64,000 nt of DNA from Sporosarcina ureae DSM 2281 (GTDB lineage: Bacteria; Bacillota; Bacilli; Bacillales_A; Planococcaceae). The notes beneath the pieces are model-generated. The model worked only from the letters and a program-made list of their open reading frames with translations, had not been told where the DNA came from and did not search any database. The stretch covers positions 62,001 through 126,000 of the forward strand of contig NZ_AUDQ01000001.1 in NCBI RefSeq assembly GCF_000425545.1. The letters are read 5' to 3'. Position numbers and translations under genes: made by a program. This document shows, piece by piece, positions 20,433 to 29,918 of the stretch (positions are counted from its first letter, which is position 1; every line of letters begins with the position of its first letter).

Positions 20433-22658
20433 TTAGCCACCCATGATTTGCTCCTCTTCGTTTTCTTCTTTATCTTCATTACTCTTCTTTTTATTATACT
20501 GCTGCCTTGGCGTCCGAAGTTCAACGACAACTGGATCATTCTTGTTTACTGACGTTCCTTCCGTTACGCTTTGTCCAACAACATAACCTTCACCGTTGAT
20601 TCGAATATCCAGCTTTGAAAGGTTCATAAAAGAAAGTACCATCTTTTTAGACCAACCTGTCATGTCTGGGAATGTTGTATCTCCTTTTGTTTCCAACAAA
20701 ATCATTGAGTCCTCCGTTAATTTCGTGTCAGCTTTTGGTATTTGTTTAGTTACCTTGCCACCTTCTCCGATTAATACGGTTTGGAAGCCATCCTCGGCTG
20801 CCAATGAAGCTGCTGTTTCCGAATCTACCCCTTCATAATCACCAACTTTTTTCACAGGTATCAGTTGTTCATCGTCAGGAGCAATGTTCAAATATTTCAA
20901 GCTGTTTTCCATAATCGGATTAAAGACTCTTGATACAGGATCGGACCCTTGTTCTCCTGCTTTTAATTTAGGTTGCTGAACGGTTACATAGATTAGAAGC
21001 TGCGGGTCATCAATCGGCGCCATTCCAAGGAACGAGTATAGGTAGTTACCGTAGCCAGACATATACCCTTTTCCATCTGTTTTGGGAAGTTCTGCTGTAC
21101 CGGTTTTACCACCTACTGCGTAATTTTCCAGATGATACTTTTGTGCAGTACCTTTTTCTGAAGTTACTGTTGTTGCAAGAATTTCACGCACTTCTTTAGC
21201 AGTTGCTGCGGAAATTGGTGTTCCGCTTTCTTCAGGTTCGTGATTCTCCAGCACTTCATTCGTATTCGGGTCTATGATTTGGTCGATTACATATGGTTTC
21301 ATCATGACACCGTTATTGGCGATAGCAGAAGCAGCCTGTATCATTTGTAGTGGTGTAACTGTAGAACCTTGCCCATAAGAAGTCGTCAATCGTTCAGCAG
21401 GATAATTATCTAGTACAACGCCCGACGCTTCATTCGGCAAATCAATCCCAGTTTTTTTACCAAAGCCAAATTTGTGAACGTACTCAATGAATTTCTGATC
21501 ACCGATTCTTTCCAGTAAGTATGCCATTCCCACGTTAGAGGAACGTTGTAAACCTTCCATAAAAGTAATCGTTCCCCAACCTTTCACGTTCACATCACGT
21601 ATCACTCTGTCGTAGATCCGGTAAGATCCAGATCTGAAGTAATCATCTGGCTCCCATTTATCTTCTTCCACCGCCGCTGCCAATGTGAACATCTTCATTG
21701 GAGAACCTGGTTCAATAGTCTGCTCGACTGCATCATTCAACCAGTTTTCTGTTAAACCTTCTCGTGTCATCGGATTAAACGTCGGTCGCTGACTCATTGC
21801 TAGGATTTCACCCGTTTTAGGATTCGACACAAGAACAAGCATTTTCTTCGGAGAATACTCTTCTTCTACTTGATCCATCGCTTCTTCAACGAAATTACTA
21901 ATCGTCTTATCCAATGTAAGTTTAATCGTCTGACCGTCCTGTGGTTCTTCAATTTGTTTGCTTGCAGTGGGCAATAAATATCCCCAACCATCAGATTGAT
22001 AATTCACTTTTCCATCTACACCTGTTAGTTGCTTGTTATACGTTTTTTCAAGCCCCATTTTCCCTTTGGTGATGGTTAGATTGTTTTCCATTTCTTCTTT
22101 TTGGGCAAAGCCCACTAAGTAAGAAGCGAAGCGACCGTTAGGATAGAATCGTTTTTTACCTTCTACAAACAAAACACCCGATAATTTTTTTCTATCGAGT
22201 TCTTCCTTCATCTTCATCATCGTTTCGCGGTTCAGATCTTTTCCCGCACGACCAAACTCAATTTGCCATGTGCCTTCTCTAGCATTTTTCATTTTATCGT
22301 AAATTTCACGTTCTTTTAAAGGTAAATACTTGGCCAGTACTTTAGCCGTCCCCTTATAATCCACCACATGATATTTTCTTTTGCTGTTTTTACTAGCAGC
22401 TTCATTAAGGACAGCAACTACATTATAACTTAATGTATCCGATGCAATCGGCTCATCGTTTCGATCTACAATTGCCCCACGGTTTGCTTGTAAAACTGCA
22501 TGTTTTTCATATTGGTTAGAAGCGATCTTCGCTAATTCCTTACCATCTACTTGGCCCGTCATCTGAATAAAAAGAATTCTGCCGAATAATATGAAAAAGA
22601 GCCCTCCGAATACTACAAACATTAGAAAGGCTCCCCATTGAAAGCGAAACTTCTTCAT
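20433..22658 (-). CDS. pbpB: Class B penicillin-binding protein 2B (FtsI homologue)
   Basis: Essential septal transpeptidase of vegetative division, 741 residues. A membrane anchor at about residues 10-30 precedes the pedestal and transpeptidase domains with GSPMKMFTLAAAVEED (SxxK), RSSNVGMAYL (SxN) and GGKTGTAELP (KTG). Two PASTA domains follow (about 600-720), then a Lys/Glu-rich tail ending EEEQIMGG. It overlaps ftsL by 4 bases (ATGA). Confidence 0.95.
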   Translation of the reverse strand: MKKFRFQWGAFLMFVVFGGLFFILFGRILFIQMTGQVDGKELAKIASNQYEKHAVLQANRGAIVDRNDEPIASDTLSYNVVAVLNEAASKNSKRKYHVVDYKGTAKVLAKYLPLKEREIYDKMKNAREGTWQIEFGRAGKDLNRETMMKMKEELDRKKLSGVLFVEGKKRFYPNGRFASYLVGFAQKEEMENNLTITKGKMGLEKTYNKQLTGVDGKVNYQSDGWGYLLPTASKQIEEPQDGQTIKLTLDKTISNFVEEAMDQVEEEYSPKKMLVLVSNPKTGEILAMSQRPTFNPMTREGLTENWLNDAVEQTIEPGSPMKMFTLAAAVEEDKWEPDDYFRSGSYRIYDRVIRDVNVKGWGTITFMEGLQRSSNVGMAYLLERIGDQKFIEYVHKFGFGKKTGIDLPNEASGVVLDNYPAERLTTSYGQGSTVTPLQMIQAASAIANNGVMMKPYVIDQIIDPNTNEVLENHEPEESGTPISAATAKEVREILATTVTSEKGTAQKYHLENYAVGGKTGTAELPKTDGKGYMSGYGNYLYSFLGMAPIDDPQLLIYVTVQQPKLKAGEQGSDPVSRVFNPIMENSLKYLNIAPDDEQLIPVKKVGDYEGVDSETAASLAAEDGFQTVLIGEGGKVTKQIPKADTKLTEDSMILLETKGDTTFPDMTGWSKKMVLSFMNLSKLDIRINGEGYVVGQSVTEGTSVNKNDPVVVELRTPRQQYNKKKSNEDKEENEEEQIMGG

Positions 22659-23026
22659 CGTCCAGGTACGACCTTTACGTTACCTTCGTTAAGGTTCAAA
22701 CCATTCTCTTGTGCTTTTTTCCAAATACGTTCGTAAGTGGATTTGTCACTCACTTGAATGGACAATTCATTATTCTGTTTTGCAGTATTTTCAATTTCAG
22801 TATTCATCAACTGCACTTCTTTATTTACAGTGTTTATATCAGAATGTGTCTGTAAAAGCATGGAAGATGATCCGATTGTAAATGCTGCAAATAAAGTGAA
22901 CAATATCTTTTCACCCTTAGAAAAACGCTTTTTTACACGGCGGACAACCTGCGGCTGATTTTGGTCAGTATGTTGTTCGATCTCCGGTGTATATGGCGTA
23001 CTTAAGTTCCGTTGTTCTAGTCCCAT
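22655..23026 (-). CDS. ftsL: Cell division protein FtsL
   Basis: A 123-residue bitopic protein: basic cytoplasmic tail (VVRRVKKRFSKGEK), one membrane helix (about 41-61) and an extracellular leucine-zipper-like coiled coil (NTVNKEVQLMNTEIENTAKQ). FtsL with DivIC and DivIB controls activation of the septal synthase. Position between rsmH and pbpB is the canonical one. Confidence 0.92.
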   Translation of the reverse strand: MGLEQRNLSTPYTPEIEQHTDQNQPQVVRRVKKRFSKGEKILFTLFAAFTIGSSSMLLQTHSDINTVNKEVQLMNTEIENTAKQNNELSIQVSDKSTYERIWKKAQENGLNLNEGNVKVVPGR

Positions 23027-23043
23027 GGCTCAATTCCCCTTTT

Positions 23044-23975
23044 CTATTTTCTCTCTATAATTCGTAATTTCGCTGATCTGGCACGTTTATTATGCTCTAT
23101 TTCTTCATCTGTAGGGATGATCGGCTTTCGCGTAATAAGACGGAAATCCGGATCCATGCCCTCAGGTATAATAGGTAAGTTTGGCGGCAACTCCGGCATG
23201 GAAGAAGCCTCCTTAAAAATCGTTTTACATAAGCGGTCTTCAAGCGAATGGAAGGTAATTACGCTAATCCGACCATCCTCACGTAATAACGTAAGGGCAT
23301 CGGTTATAGATTGTTCAGCTGCTCCTAGCTCATCATTTACCGCAATTCGTATAGCCTGGAAAACACGTTTCGCAGGATGGCCTCCAGTTCTTCTGGCAGC
23401 TGCTGGTATTCCTGTTTTAATAATCTCAGCTAGTTCTCCTGTTGTACGTATAGGCGCATCAGCGCGTGCTTCTTCAATTTTACGAACGATTTGCTTAGAG
23501 AACTTTTCTTCACCATAGCGGAAGAATATTCTGACCAAATCTGAATATGACCATTCATTGACTACTTCATAAGCCGTCAATGGCGCAGATGTATCCATAC
23601 GCATGTCCAGTGGAGCGTCATGATGGTAACTGAAGCCACGCTCAGGTGTATCCAATTGCGGAGATGAAACTCCAAGGTCATATAAAATCCCATCTACATG
23701 AGAGATTCCCAATTTTGCTAATTCATTTTTCAAGTCTTTAAAGTTTGCATGGACAAAGTGTACTTGTGCTGTATAGTTCGATAGTTTTTTTGCGCTGCTT
23801 CAATAGCTGTCATATCTTGGTCGAAGCAGATTAGTTGTCCCTCAGATGAAAGAAGTTTAATAATTTCTGCACTGTGACCTGCACCACCAAGTGTGCAATC
23901 CACGTAAATGCCATCTTCTTTTACATTTAAGCCTTCGACGGCTTCATGAAGTAATACTGTTGTGTGGTTAAACAT
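23044..23975 (-). CDS. rsmH: 16S rRNA (cytosine1402-N4)-methyltransferase RsmH, frameshifted
   Basis: Methylates C1402 in the 16S P site. The family sequence is complete but lies in two frames. The first (23730-23975) has [16 protein letters not shown], the SAM loop [12 protein letters not shown] and [14 protein letters not shown]. The second (from 23733 down to 23044) resumes with [34 protein letters not shown] and ends [11 protein letters not shown]. The frames join at a run of seven As (23785-23791). Eight As, or a -1 slip at A_AAA_AAC, restore [12 protein letters not shown] and a protein of about 310 residues, the usual length. Whether this is a sequencing error, true mutation or recoding cannot be decided here. 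Confidence 0.9.
23784..23790 (-). other. A_AAA_AAC slippery heptamer at the rsmH frame junction
   Basis: Codons 69-71 of the first rsmH frame read CAA AAA AAC, so the in-frame heptamer is A_AAA_AAC, a classical -1 ribosomal frameshift signal. A -1 slip enters exactly the downstream frame (K-K-L-S-N-Y). No strong upstream Shine-Dalgarno-like stimulator or stable downstream hairpin is visible, so a simple indel in a homopolymer remains at least as likely. Confidence 0.5.
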
Positions 23976-23992
23976 GGTTATTCCGCCTGCTT

Positions 23993-24424
23993 TCAAAATT
24001 CAAAATCAATAAGGTTTTCTGCAATGTCATTGAATGATTCCTCAGATTCCTCGTAATACGCTTCCCATAGTTCTGCAGACCAGATCTCAATACGGCTGGA
24101 TACACCGATAATCATACAGTCCTTTTCAATCTTCGCGAATTGTAGTAAGTTTGCAGGTATATTTACTCTCCCCTGCTTATCTAGACTGGCTTCGCTTGCT
24201 CCTGAGAAGAAAAAACGAGTGAATGCACGAGCATCTTTTTTTGTAACCGGCAACGCTTTCAATTTTTCTTCAAGCTTTTGCCATTCATCCAGTGGATATC
24301 CAAACAAGCAATTATCCAGTCCACGGGTTAAAATAAAGCCTTCTGCTAATAGCTCCCGAAATTTCGAAGGAACGATCAGTCGACCTTTCATATCAATTGA
24401 ATGCTGATACTCACCCATGAACAT
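23993..24424 (-). CDS. mraZ: Transcriptional regulator MraZ
   Basis: First gene of the dcw cluster, a 143-residue AbrB/SpoVT-fold DNA-binding protein made of two tandem MraZ units: [20 protein letters not shown] at residues 3-22 and [17 protein letters not shown] near 82-98. The start ATG 24424 gives the family N-terminus MFMGEYQHS and has GGGGTG 8 bases before it. Two longer starts (24460, 24478) also follow purine-rich sequence but have no family support. Other MraZ proteins repress their own operon. Confidence 0.95.
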   Translation of the reverse strand: MFMGEYQHSIDMKGRLIVPSKFRELLAEGFILTRGLDNCLFGYPLDEWQKLEEKLKALPVTKKDARAFTRFFFSGASEASLDKQGRVNIPANLLQFAKIEKDCMIIGVSSRIEIWSAELWEAYYEESEESFNDIAENLIDFEF

Positions 24425-24433
24425 ATAATTCAC

Positions 24434-24483
24434 CCCACTGTATGAAATAATGTACCACATCCCCCCACTTTCCTCCACCCACT
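24434..24483 (-). promoter_or_regulatory. Candidate MraZ boxes (three AGTGGG motifs)
   Basis: Three AGTGGG motifs on the coding strand lie just upstream of mraZ, at 24478-24483, 24464-24469 and 24434-24439. MraZ proteins bind tandem direct repeats with a TGGG or GTGG core upstream of mraZ. The spacing here (14 and 30 bases) differs from the roughly 10-base period of E. coli, and two motifs also serve as purine-rich ribosome binding sites, so the assignment is tentative. Confidence 0.3.
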
Positions 24484-24965
24484 ATGCTGTTTTTCTTCGC
24501 ATAATTTTTAAAATGTGTCAATAGTACTTCTTTCTGATTTACATTCCTGCCCGTATCCCGAAAAAACTACTTTTTTCGCAATTTTCATTCGTTATCACCA
24601 TTGAATAATGTTTAGTTTCAATTGAGACTTGTTTAGTGTGTGAGATAGGCCGGAAGCTCCAATTAGAGATGCTTAAGGTATGCAGAGAAAGCGGGGTGGG
24701 CAACAAACCACATACTAGAATTAGTATGGGACACAGTGTTGTATTTAAACTTATTTAAGTTCAAGTTTAGATTTAGTTCATCCACAAAAAGATATCAGCC
24801 ATTACTTCAATTCACCACACGAAGTGACTATAATTTTTTACACAGGAACTGAAACGTAAGAAGTGCTGCTCTCAGTGGATCTACTCTCTCCGAATCCCCC
24901 GGAATATGGCTTTTCTAAATTGACAACCCCACTCCAACAAATTCACATTCTTTTACACGCATACT
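24484..24965. other. Intergenic region upstream of the dcw cluster
   Basis: About 480 bases between the mraZ start region and the bshC terminator without a credible gene on either strand. A TTGACA hexamer on the minus strand (about 24515-24520) could be a -35 element for mraZ, but no well-spaced -10 follows. Nothing else is recognised. Confidence 0.5.
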
Positions 24966-24999
24966 AAACCCGCCATTCATAGAACGAATGACGGGTTTA
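24966..24999 (-). terminator. Terminator-like hairpin after bshC
   Basis: Stem AAACCCGTCATTC / GAATGGCGGGTTT with a short loop, 10 bases after the bshC stop. The T-tract that follows is short, so it may be a weak terminator. Confidence 0.65.
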
Positions 25000-25008
25000 A
25001 GTGGTTTC

Positions 25009-26625
25009 TTATAAATAGACTAGTTGATGTGATCCATTAAACGTATAAGGTTGTTTCAGTAACTCATCAATCAATCCTTCACCGAACTGGTTCAAGTAAA
25101 AGTATGGCGAGTAGAGACGCTCTTGCAGGGAACCTTCCGGAAATAGCTGTTCCGAAATAACGTGATAGCGCTCGTATTGTACGTGATGCTTCAGTAAAAT
25201 GGATTGCTCTTTTTTCTTCTGTAAATAATCAAACTGACTCTTATGGAATTGTAAATTTTTATCGAGAAGTTGTAGTAGTCCTGGATCTGACGTTTCGAGA
25301 TGCGACTGCAACTGTTCATACTGCGTTTGTAATTGACTCTGGGTTTCCGTCAACAAACGATCGAATTGCTCATCTCGTTGTTGTTCTAGCCACTTTTCCA
25401 GAAGTTCCGGTAATTCGTGATTCATTACTTGGGTCATTGTAATTTCCGTCAGCTTTAGCGCTTCCTGGACTTGTCTGTTGACCAACGTAATAGAAAGCCT
25501 TGGTACAATTACCGGCATATTGATACCCATGAGATGAAAAGCTTCTTTCAATAAAGACCAATAGGCAATTTCACCAGGTCCGCCGACAAATGCTAATACA
25601 GGAAATACGAGATCTTGCATAATAGGTCTTGTGGCTACGTTGTTACTTAGCAACCAAGGCTCATTTTTTGCAAGTTGATGCATTTCTTGTGCTGTAAAAC
25701 TGATCCCCGCTTGTTCATTGACGAATTTCCCATCTTTTCTTCGGAGTAGTACCCTCCCCGTGTCATGAACATAAAATAGATTAGCGTCTTGTTCATCCGA
25801 TTCAATTGGCTTTGCATACCCATCTGCTTGAAGCTGTTGTTCTGTATAGTAAATGCTCTTCGCCATTGCTTCAGTGTTCTCAATCATCTGTGAGAAGTAA
25901 GGCGATTCCAGTTGTCGCAATGGTTTATATGCTGCATCCATAAATAACAATCCATGCGCAGTAAATAGTTCATTCATCAGTGAAGTGAAGAAATCTGTGA
26001 AATTCTGTTGCTGCTCTACAGTTTGCAGCACATCATTCAACAATTTTTGCGTATAAGATGTCTCTCCATAGCTTTTAAAAATCTTTTTAATATACGCGGT
26101 CATTTCTTTTTGATCATAACGTGTGTCTGAAGCCATCGTTTTTAAAATGGTCTGTTGTTTAAACTGCCGCTTGATCGCTTTTCCTGCCTTCGCAGTGTAT
26201 GTATGATTGATTTCGTTAATATCATGATCTTCTCCAGCAACCCAAAAAACAGGAACTACAGGTTTCTCTAGTATTTCTCGTTGTTTTTGTGCCAATAAAA
26301 TCACGGATATAGCTTTGTGAACAGAATATAAAGGACCTGTCAAAATCCCTGCTTGCTGCCCGCCAATAACTACTAACGCGTCTTCTGAAAGCTCTTGTAT
26401 ATACTGAGCAGCCAAATTGGATATTCCAAATGGCTTCATATAACTTTCTACCGCAGCAGCTAGCTGTTCTCTCTGAAAAGATCGTTGCTGTAATTCTTCC
26501 GCTCTTTCTTCATACCCTACTGGTGTCATTTCATATTCAAAATATCTATGGAAAAATTGTGGGTCATGACGATACGATTCCATCAATTTATTCTTCTTCG
26601 GTAACTCCATTGTGTCCAAGTCCAT
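25009..26625 (-). CDS. bshC: Bacillithiol biosynthesis cysteine-adding enzyme BshC
   Basis: Adds cysteine to GlcN-malate in the last step of bacillithiol synthesis. The 538-residue length and family segments agree: LVVIGGQQAGILTGPLYSVH, PVVPVFWVAGEDHDINEINH (HD-rich putative active site), RPIMQDLVFPVLAFVGGPGE, then a long coiled coil (about 400-480). Immediately upstream of mraZ, as yllA is in B. subtilis. The start follows AAAGGGG with 8-base spacing. Confidence 0.96.
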   Translation of the reverse strand: MDLDTMELPKKNKLMESYRHDPQFFHRYFEYEMTPVGYEERAEELQQRSFQREQLAAAVESYMKPFGISNLAAQYIQELSEDALVVIGGQQAGILTGPLYSVHKAISVILLAQKQREILEKPVVPVFWVAGEDHDINEINHTYTAKAGKAIKRQFKQQTILKTMASDTRYDQKEMTAYIKKIFKSYGETSYTQKLLNDVLQTVEQQQNFTDFFTSLMNELFTAHGLLFMDAAYKPLRQLESPYFSQMIENTEAMAKSIYYTEQQLQADGYAKPIESDEQDANLFYVHDTGRVLLRRKDGKFVNEQAGISFTAQEMHQLAKNEPWLLSNNVATRPIMQDLVFPVLAFVGGPGEIAYWSLLKEAFHLMGINMPVIVPRLSITLVNRQVQEALKLTEITMTQVMNHELPELLEKWLEQQRDEQFDRLLTETQSQLQTQYEQLQSHLETSDPGLLQLLDKNLQFHKSQFDYLQKKKEQSILLKHHVQYERYHVISEQLFPEGSLQERLYSPYFYLNQFGEGLIDELLKQPYTFNGSHQLVYL

Positions 26626-26709
26626 TCCACAAACCCCTTTATGTACTATACTACCGCAAGTATATCATCTGATCCAATTAGGTTGAATTCATACGCTTAC
26701 GAGTACCCT

Positions 26710-27099
26710 TTAGTTCAAGTAGCGGATGATCTGCACCGTAATTCCAATAATGAACAGTAAAAAGTATGCTACTGTTAAGAGTAGAAAATACGCTCGCCAT
26801 GTTCTGCGTAACACCCAGGATGACCGAAACTCTTTTTCCCTAGACCGTTCTATAACTGCAAATCCGATAGCAATTAAACACACTACTCCGATTAACAAAA
26901 TAGGTAGCCAAACATCCCAAATCGCACGAATCAAAATCAAAACGGTCAGTACCATAAATGGTGTAGTCCAATCTACCGCCCATCCAATTCTCTTTTTTTT
27001 AGGTAACCCTATTTTCTTCGCAACAATAATTAATACTACTAAAATTATAAAAGGGAACAATAATAACGCTCCTAGTATATTCGTCAACATCCGCCACAT
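26710..27099 (-). CDS. DUF3397 membrane protein
   Basis: A 129-residue integral membrane protein with four hydrophobic segments (about residues 8-27, 48-65, 67-86, 104-125). The basic loop KKIGLPKKKRIGWAVDWTTPF matches the DUF3397 family of Bacilli. No function is known. It overlaps the end of panE by 16 bases and is therefore probably translated with it. Confidence 0.8.
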   Translation of the reverse strand: MWRMLTNILGALLLFPFIILVVLIIVAKKIGLPKKKRIGWAVDWTTPFMVLTVLILIRAIWDVWLPILLIGVVCLIAIGFAVIERSREKEFRSSWVLRRTWRAYFLLLTVAYFLLFIIGITVQIIRYLN

Positions 27100-27977
27100 T
27101 CACTCCTGTTTATTCCAAGCAGTGCAGTCTCAAGCATTTGTAAAAAAGGAGCTCTGCCACCTTTTTGATTAATTTCCTTCAACACCGCTGTCAAAATAGT
27201 CTCGATTTCCATATTCCGTCCTTTTATTCTATCTACAAGCATAGAAGATTGATTATAGGCTGTTTTTCGGCATACCTCTTCTATATCACTATAGCTCAAT
27301 AAATCACTATACTCTTCAAAGTTACTGAGCAACTCTTCACACAACTGGCGGAATAACAAATGGAAGTAAGGGTTTTCTAACAACAGTCCATTCCTGATTT
27401 CCAACAATGCCGTTAGTGGGTTGATCGCACAATTGATCAGTACTTTACGAAACAATAACTGTTTAGCATTTTGTTGCGTAGTAATCGGAAAGTTTTGTGG
27501 GTCTATTTCTTGCATCCACTGTATGATCGGAGCAATCCGGTCATTTTCCACGATGTTAATAGGTCCCATACCGTTATGTGAAACTGTTCGGTCATCTATT
27601 CTTGCAGCACCATGCTCGACTGTCGCGAACGACACATGCCCAAGTGAATATTGCTTAATTAGCGACAGATGTCCAATTCCATTTTGAATGAACAATAAAT
27701 CCGGTTGTACCGGTAGAGCGCTGATTTCAGACAATACAACGGGTAACGCATCATACTTCACAGCAATAATCCATAACGCATCTGTTGGCAACTCTTCAAT
27801 ATGTATGGTTGAATCTACTTCATATGTAAAGTTTTCTGGCCTTCTCACCAGACCACTACGTAAATGCTCTGCTTGTTCCTCTCGTCTTACCCAAAAGGTT
27901 ACATTTGCCTGATGTTGAGCTAAATAGGACCCAATTAATAATCCTATAGATCCCGCTCCTACCACTACAAATCGCAT
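27084..27977 (-). CDS. panE: 2-dehydropantoate 2-reductase
   Basis: NADPH-dependent ketopantoate reductase of the pantothenate/CoA pathway. The Rossmann motif VVGAGSIGLLIGSYLA is at residues 5-20. Family segments LFIQNGIGHLSLI, FATVEHGAARID and the catalytic-lysine region FRKVLINCAINPLTAL (about 170-185) are present. Length 297. It corresponds to B. subtilis ylbQ/panE. A good AAAGGAGG ribosome binding site precedes the start and a terminator separates it from the carboxylase genes upstream. Confidence 0.93.
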   Translation of the reverse strand: MRFVVVGAGSIGLLIGSYLAQHQANVTFWVRREEQAEHLRSGLVRRPENFTYEVDSTIHIEELPTDALWIIAVKYDALPVVLSEISALPVQPDLLFIQNGIGHLSLIKQYSLGHVSFATVEHGAARIDDRTVSHNGMGPINIVENDRIAPIIQWMQEIDPQNFPITTQQNAKQLLFRKVLINCAINPLTALLEIRNGLLLENPYFHLLFRQLCEELLSNFEEYSDLLSYSDIEEVCRKTAYNQSSMLVDRIKGRNMEIETILTAVLKEINQKGGRAPFLQMLETALLGINRSECGGC

Positions 27978-27989
27978 AGCTTTCCTCCT

Positions 27990-28018
27990 TAAAAAAGAGA
28001 CCCAGTGAAGGCGTCTCT
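27990..28018 (-). terminator. Terminator after the carboxyltransferase gene
   Basis: Stem AGAGACGCC / GGGTCTCT followed by TTTTTT on the minus strand, between the carboxyltransferase stop and the panE start. Confidence 0.8.
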
Positions 28019-28032
28019 GTTGATATGTTTTA

Positions 28033-29583
28033 TTATACAGGATAGACAGGATGTTTTCTCGAAGAATTCATAATTTTTTTCGTTTCATAGTATCCAAATC
28101 TCTCAGCTAGCACTGACCGTAGATTATGAGGCGCAACCACTTCATCAATGATAAGATCTGAGGCCATCTTATAGATATCGATTTCCTCTTTATATTCTTG
28201 CTGCTTATCTTTAATAAATGCAATTCTCTCTTTTGGATCCGCAATGGCTTCAATTTTATTCGAGTATACCGCATTGACAGCTGCTTCAGGACCCATTACA
28301 GCGATTTGTGCAGTCGGCAACGCAATACAGACATCTGGCTCAAAAGCAGGACCTGCCATCGCGTACAAACCTGCCCCGTAAGCTTTACGAACAACGACTG
28401 AAATTTTCGGTACGGTGGCGGAACTCATCGCCATAATTAACTTAGCACCATGCCGAATAATTCCTTGCCGCTCCACTTTCGTCCCAATCATGAACCCTGG
28501 CACATCTGCCAGAAACAGCAACGGAATGGAGAAAGCATCACATAATGTAATGAACTTCGTTACCTTGTCCGCTGAATCCACAAATAGCACGCCACCTTTT
28601 ACTTTGGGCTGATTCGCTATAACCCCTACAGGCCGTCCGTCAATGCGTGCAAGAGTAGTAATAACCTCCGGTGCAAATAACTTCTTAATTTCGAATAGAC
28701 TATTGTCATCTACTAATTGATCGATAGCCTCATACATATTGAATGGCGCATTTTGGTTCTCGGGAATAATTTCCTCCAATGAACGTCCTTCCTTCACCGC
28801 ACGAGGTTCTGCAAATTTCGCAGGCCCTTCAAAATTTCCAGGGAAGTAAGAGAGATATTTGCGAGCTTCTACAATCGCTTGCTCCTCAGTATCTACTAGC
28901 ACGTCACCACAACCACTTACAGTACAATGCATGCGGGCGCCACCCATTTCTTCTAGCGTTACCTTCTCACCTATGACTTTTTCAGCCATCCGTGGTGAAC
29001 CTAAGTACATCGAGGCATTGCCTTCCACCATAATGACAATGTCACAGAAGGCTGGGATATAGGCACCGCCTGCTGCAGATGGCCCAAATAGAAGGCACAG
29101 TTGTGGGATGACACCCGATAAACGCACTTGATTATGGAATATACGACCGGCCCCACGACGATTCGGGAACATGTCTAGCTGATCTGTAATACGCGCTCCA
29201 GCGGAATCCACTAAATAAAGTAATGGTACACGAAGCTTTTCAGCAGTTTCTTGAATACGGATAATCTTTTCTACTGTTCTTGCACCCCAGGAACCCGCCT
29301 TAACTGTAGAATCGTTAGCCATGACACAAACTGTTTGACCATCAATTTTCCCGGTAGCTGTAACGACGCCATCTGCAGGTAGATCTTTCGTTTCACAGTT
29401 TGCAAATTTTCCATCTTCTACATAGTTACCCTCATCAAATAAAAGGCGTAACCGCTCTCTAACGAATAACTTAGCTTGTTGTTCTAATTTCTTATGATAT
29501 TTTTCTGCACCACCCTTGATAACACGAGCGGTGATTTCTTGAAGTTTTTCATTATACGCAGTCTTTGTCGATTCGTTTGTCAA
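28033..29583 (-). CDS. Acyl-CoA carboxylase, carboxyltransferase subunit
   Basis: Crotonase-fold biotin-dependent carboxyltransferase (about 516 residues) of the propionyl-, methylcrotonyl- or acetyl-CoA type. N-half: LVDSAGARITDQLDMFPNR and FGPSAAGGAYIPAFCDIVIM. C-half: LFLADVPGFMIGTKVERQGI and YGAGLYAMAG. It transfers carboxyl from biotin to an acyl-CoA; the acyl specificity cannot be read from the sequence. TTG 29583 is preferred because AAAGGTGGGGAG lies just before it; GTG 29595 is the alternative. It forms a pair with the biotin carrier gene upstream. No biotin carboxylase lies nearby. Confidence 0.9.
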   Translation of the reverse strand: MTNESTKTAYNEKLQEITARVIKGGAEKYHKKLEQQAKLFVRERLRLLFDEGNYVEDGKFANCETKDLPADGVVTATGKIDGQTVCVMANDSTVKAGSWGARTVEKIIRIQETAEKLRVPLLYLVDSAGARITDQLDMFPNRRGAGRIFHNQVRLSGVIPQLCLLFGPSAAGGAYIPAFCDIVIMVEGNASMYLGSPRMAEKVIGEKVTLEEMGGARMHCTVSGCGDVLVDTEEQAIVEARKYLSYFPGNFEGPAKFAEPRAVKEGRSLEEIIPENQNAPFNMYEAIDQLVDDNSLFEIKKLFAPEVITTLARIDGRPVGVIANQPKVKGGVLFVDSADKVTKFITLCDAFSIPLLFLADVPGFMIGTKVERQGIIRHGAKLIMAMSSATVPKISVVVRKAYGAGLYAMAGPAFEPDVCIALPTAQIAVMGPEAAVNAVYSNKIEAIADPKERIAFIKDKQQEYKEEIDIYKMASDLIIDEVVAPHNLRSVLAERFGYYETKKIMNSSRKHPVYPV

Positions 29584-29601
29584 GGAACTCCCCACCTTTC
29601 G

Positions 29602-29817
29602 TTACGATTGAATGGTAACTAACACTTCATCTTCATCTACAAAATCGCCTTCAGCACCGTGGATCTTATTCACCGTTCCATCCACTTCAGCTTCTAGCGG
29701 AATCTCCATCTTCATGGATTCCAAAATGACGACAACTTGTCCCTTCGTCACTGCGTCTCCTTCTTTCACTTCAATCTGGAGGATTGTACCTGCCATAGTT
29801 GCTTTTACTTCTTGCAT
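29602..29817 (-). CDS. Free biotin carboxyl carrier protein
   Basis: A 71-residue single biotinyl domain with the biotinylation motif ESMKM (Lys near residue 35), preceded by MAGTILQIEVKEGDAV and ending GDFVDEDEVLVTIQS. It resembles the stand-alone carrier YngHB of Bacillus. The start at 29817 follows GAGGAGTGATGAT. It should carry CO2 between an unlinked biotin carboxylase and the carboxyltransferase encoded 18 bases downstream. Confidence 0.9.
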   Translation of the reverse strand: MQEVKATMAGTILQIEVKEGDAVTKGQVVVILESMKMEIPLEAEVDGTVNKIHGAEGDFVDEDEVLVTIQS

Positions 29818-29918
29818 ATCATCACTCCTCATTTTCTAAGTACTAGCAATTATTGAAAATAACTTCTTTATAGATAGTGTATCTTAATCATGAAACCGTT
29901 TACAAGTGAATTCTAAAC

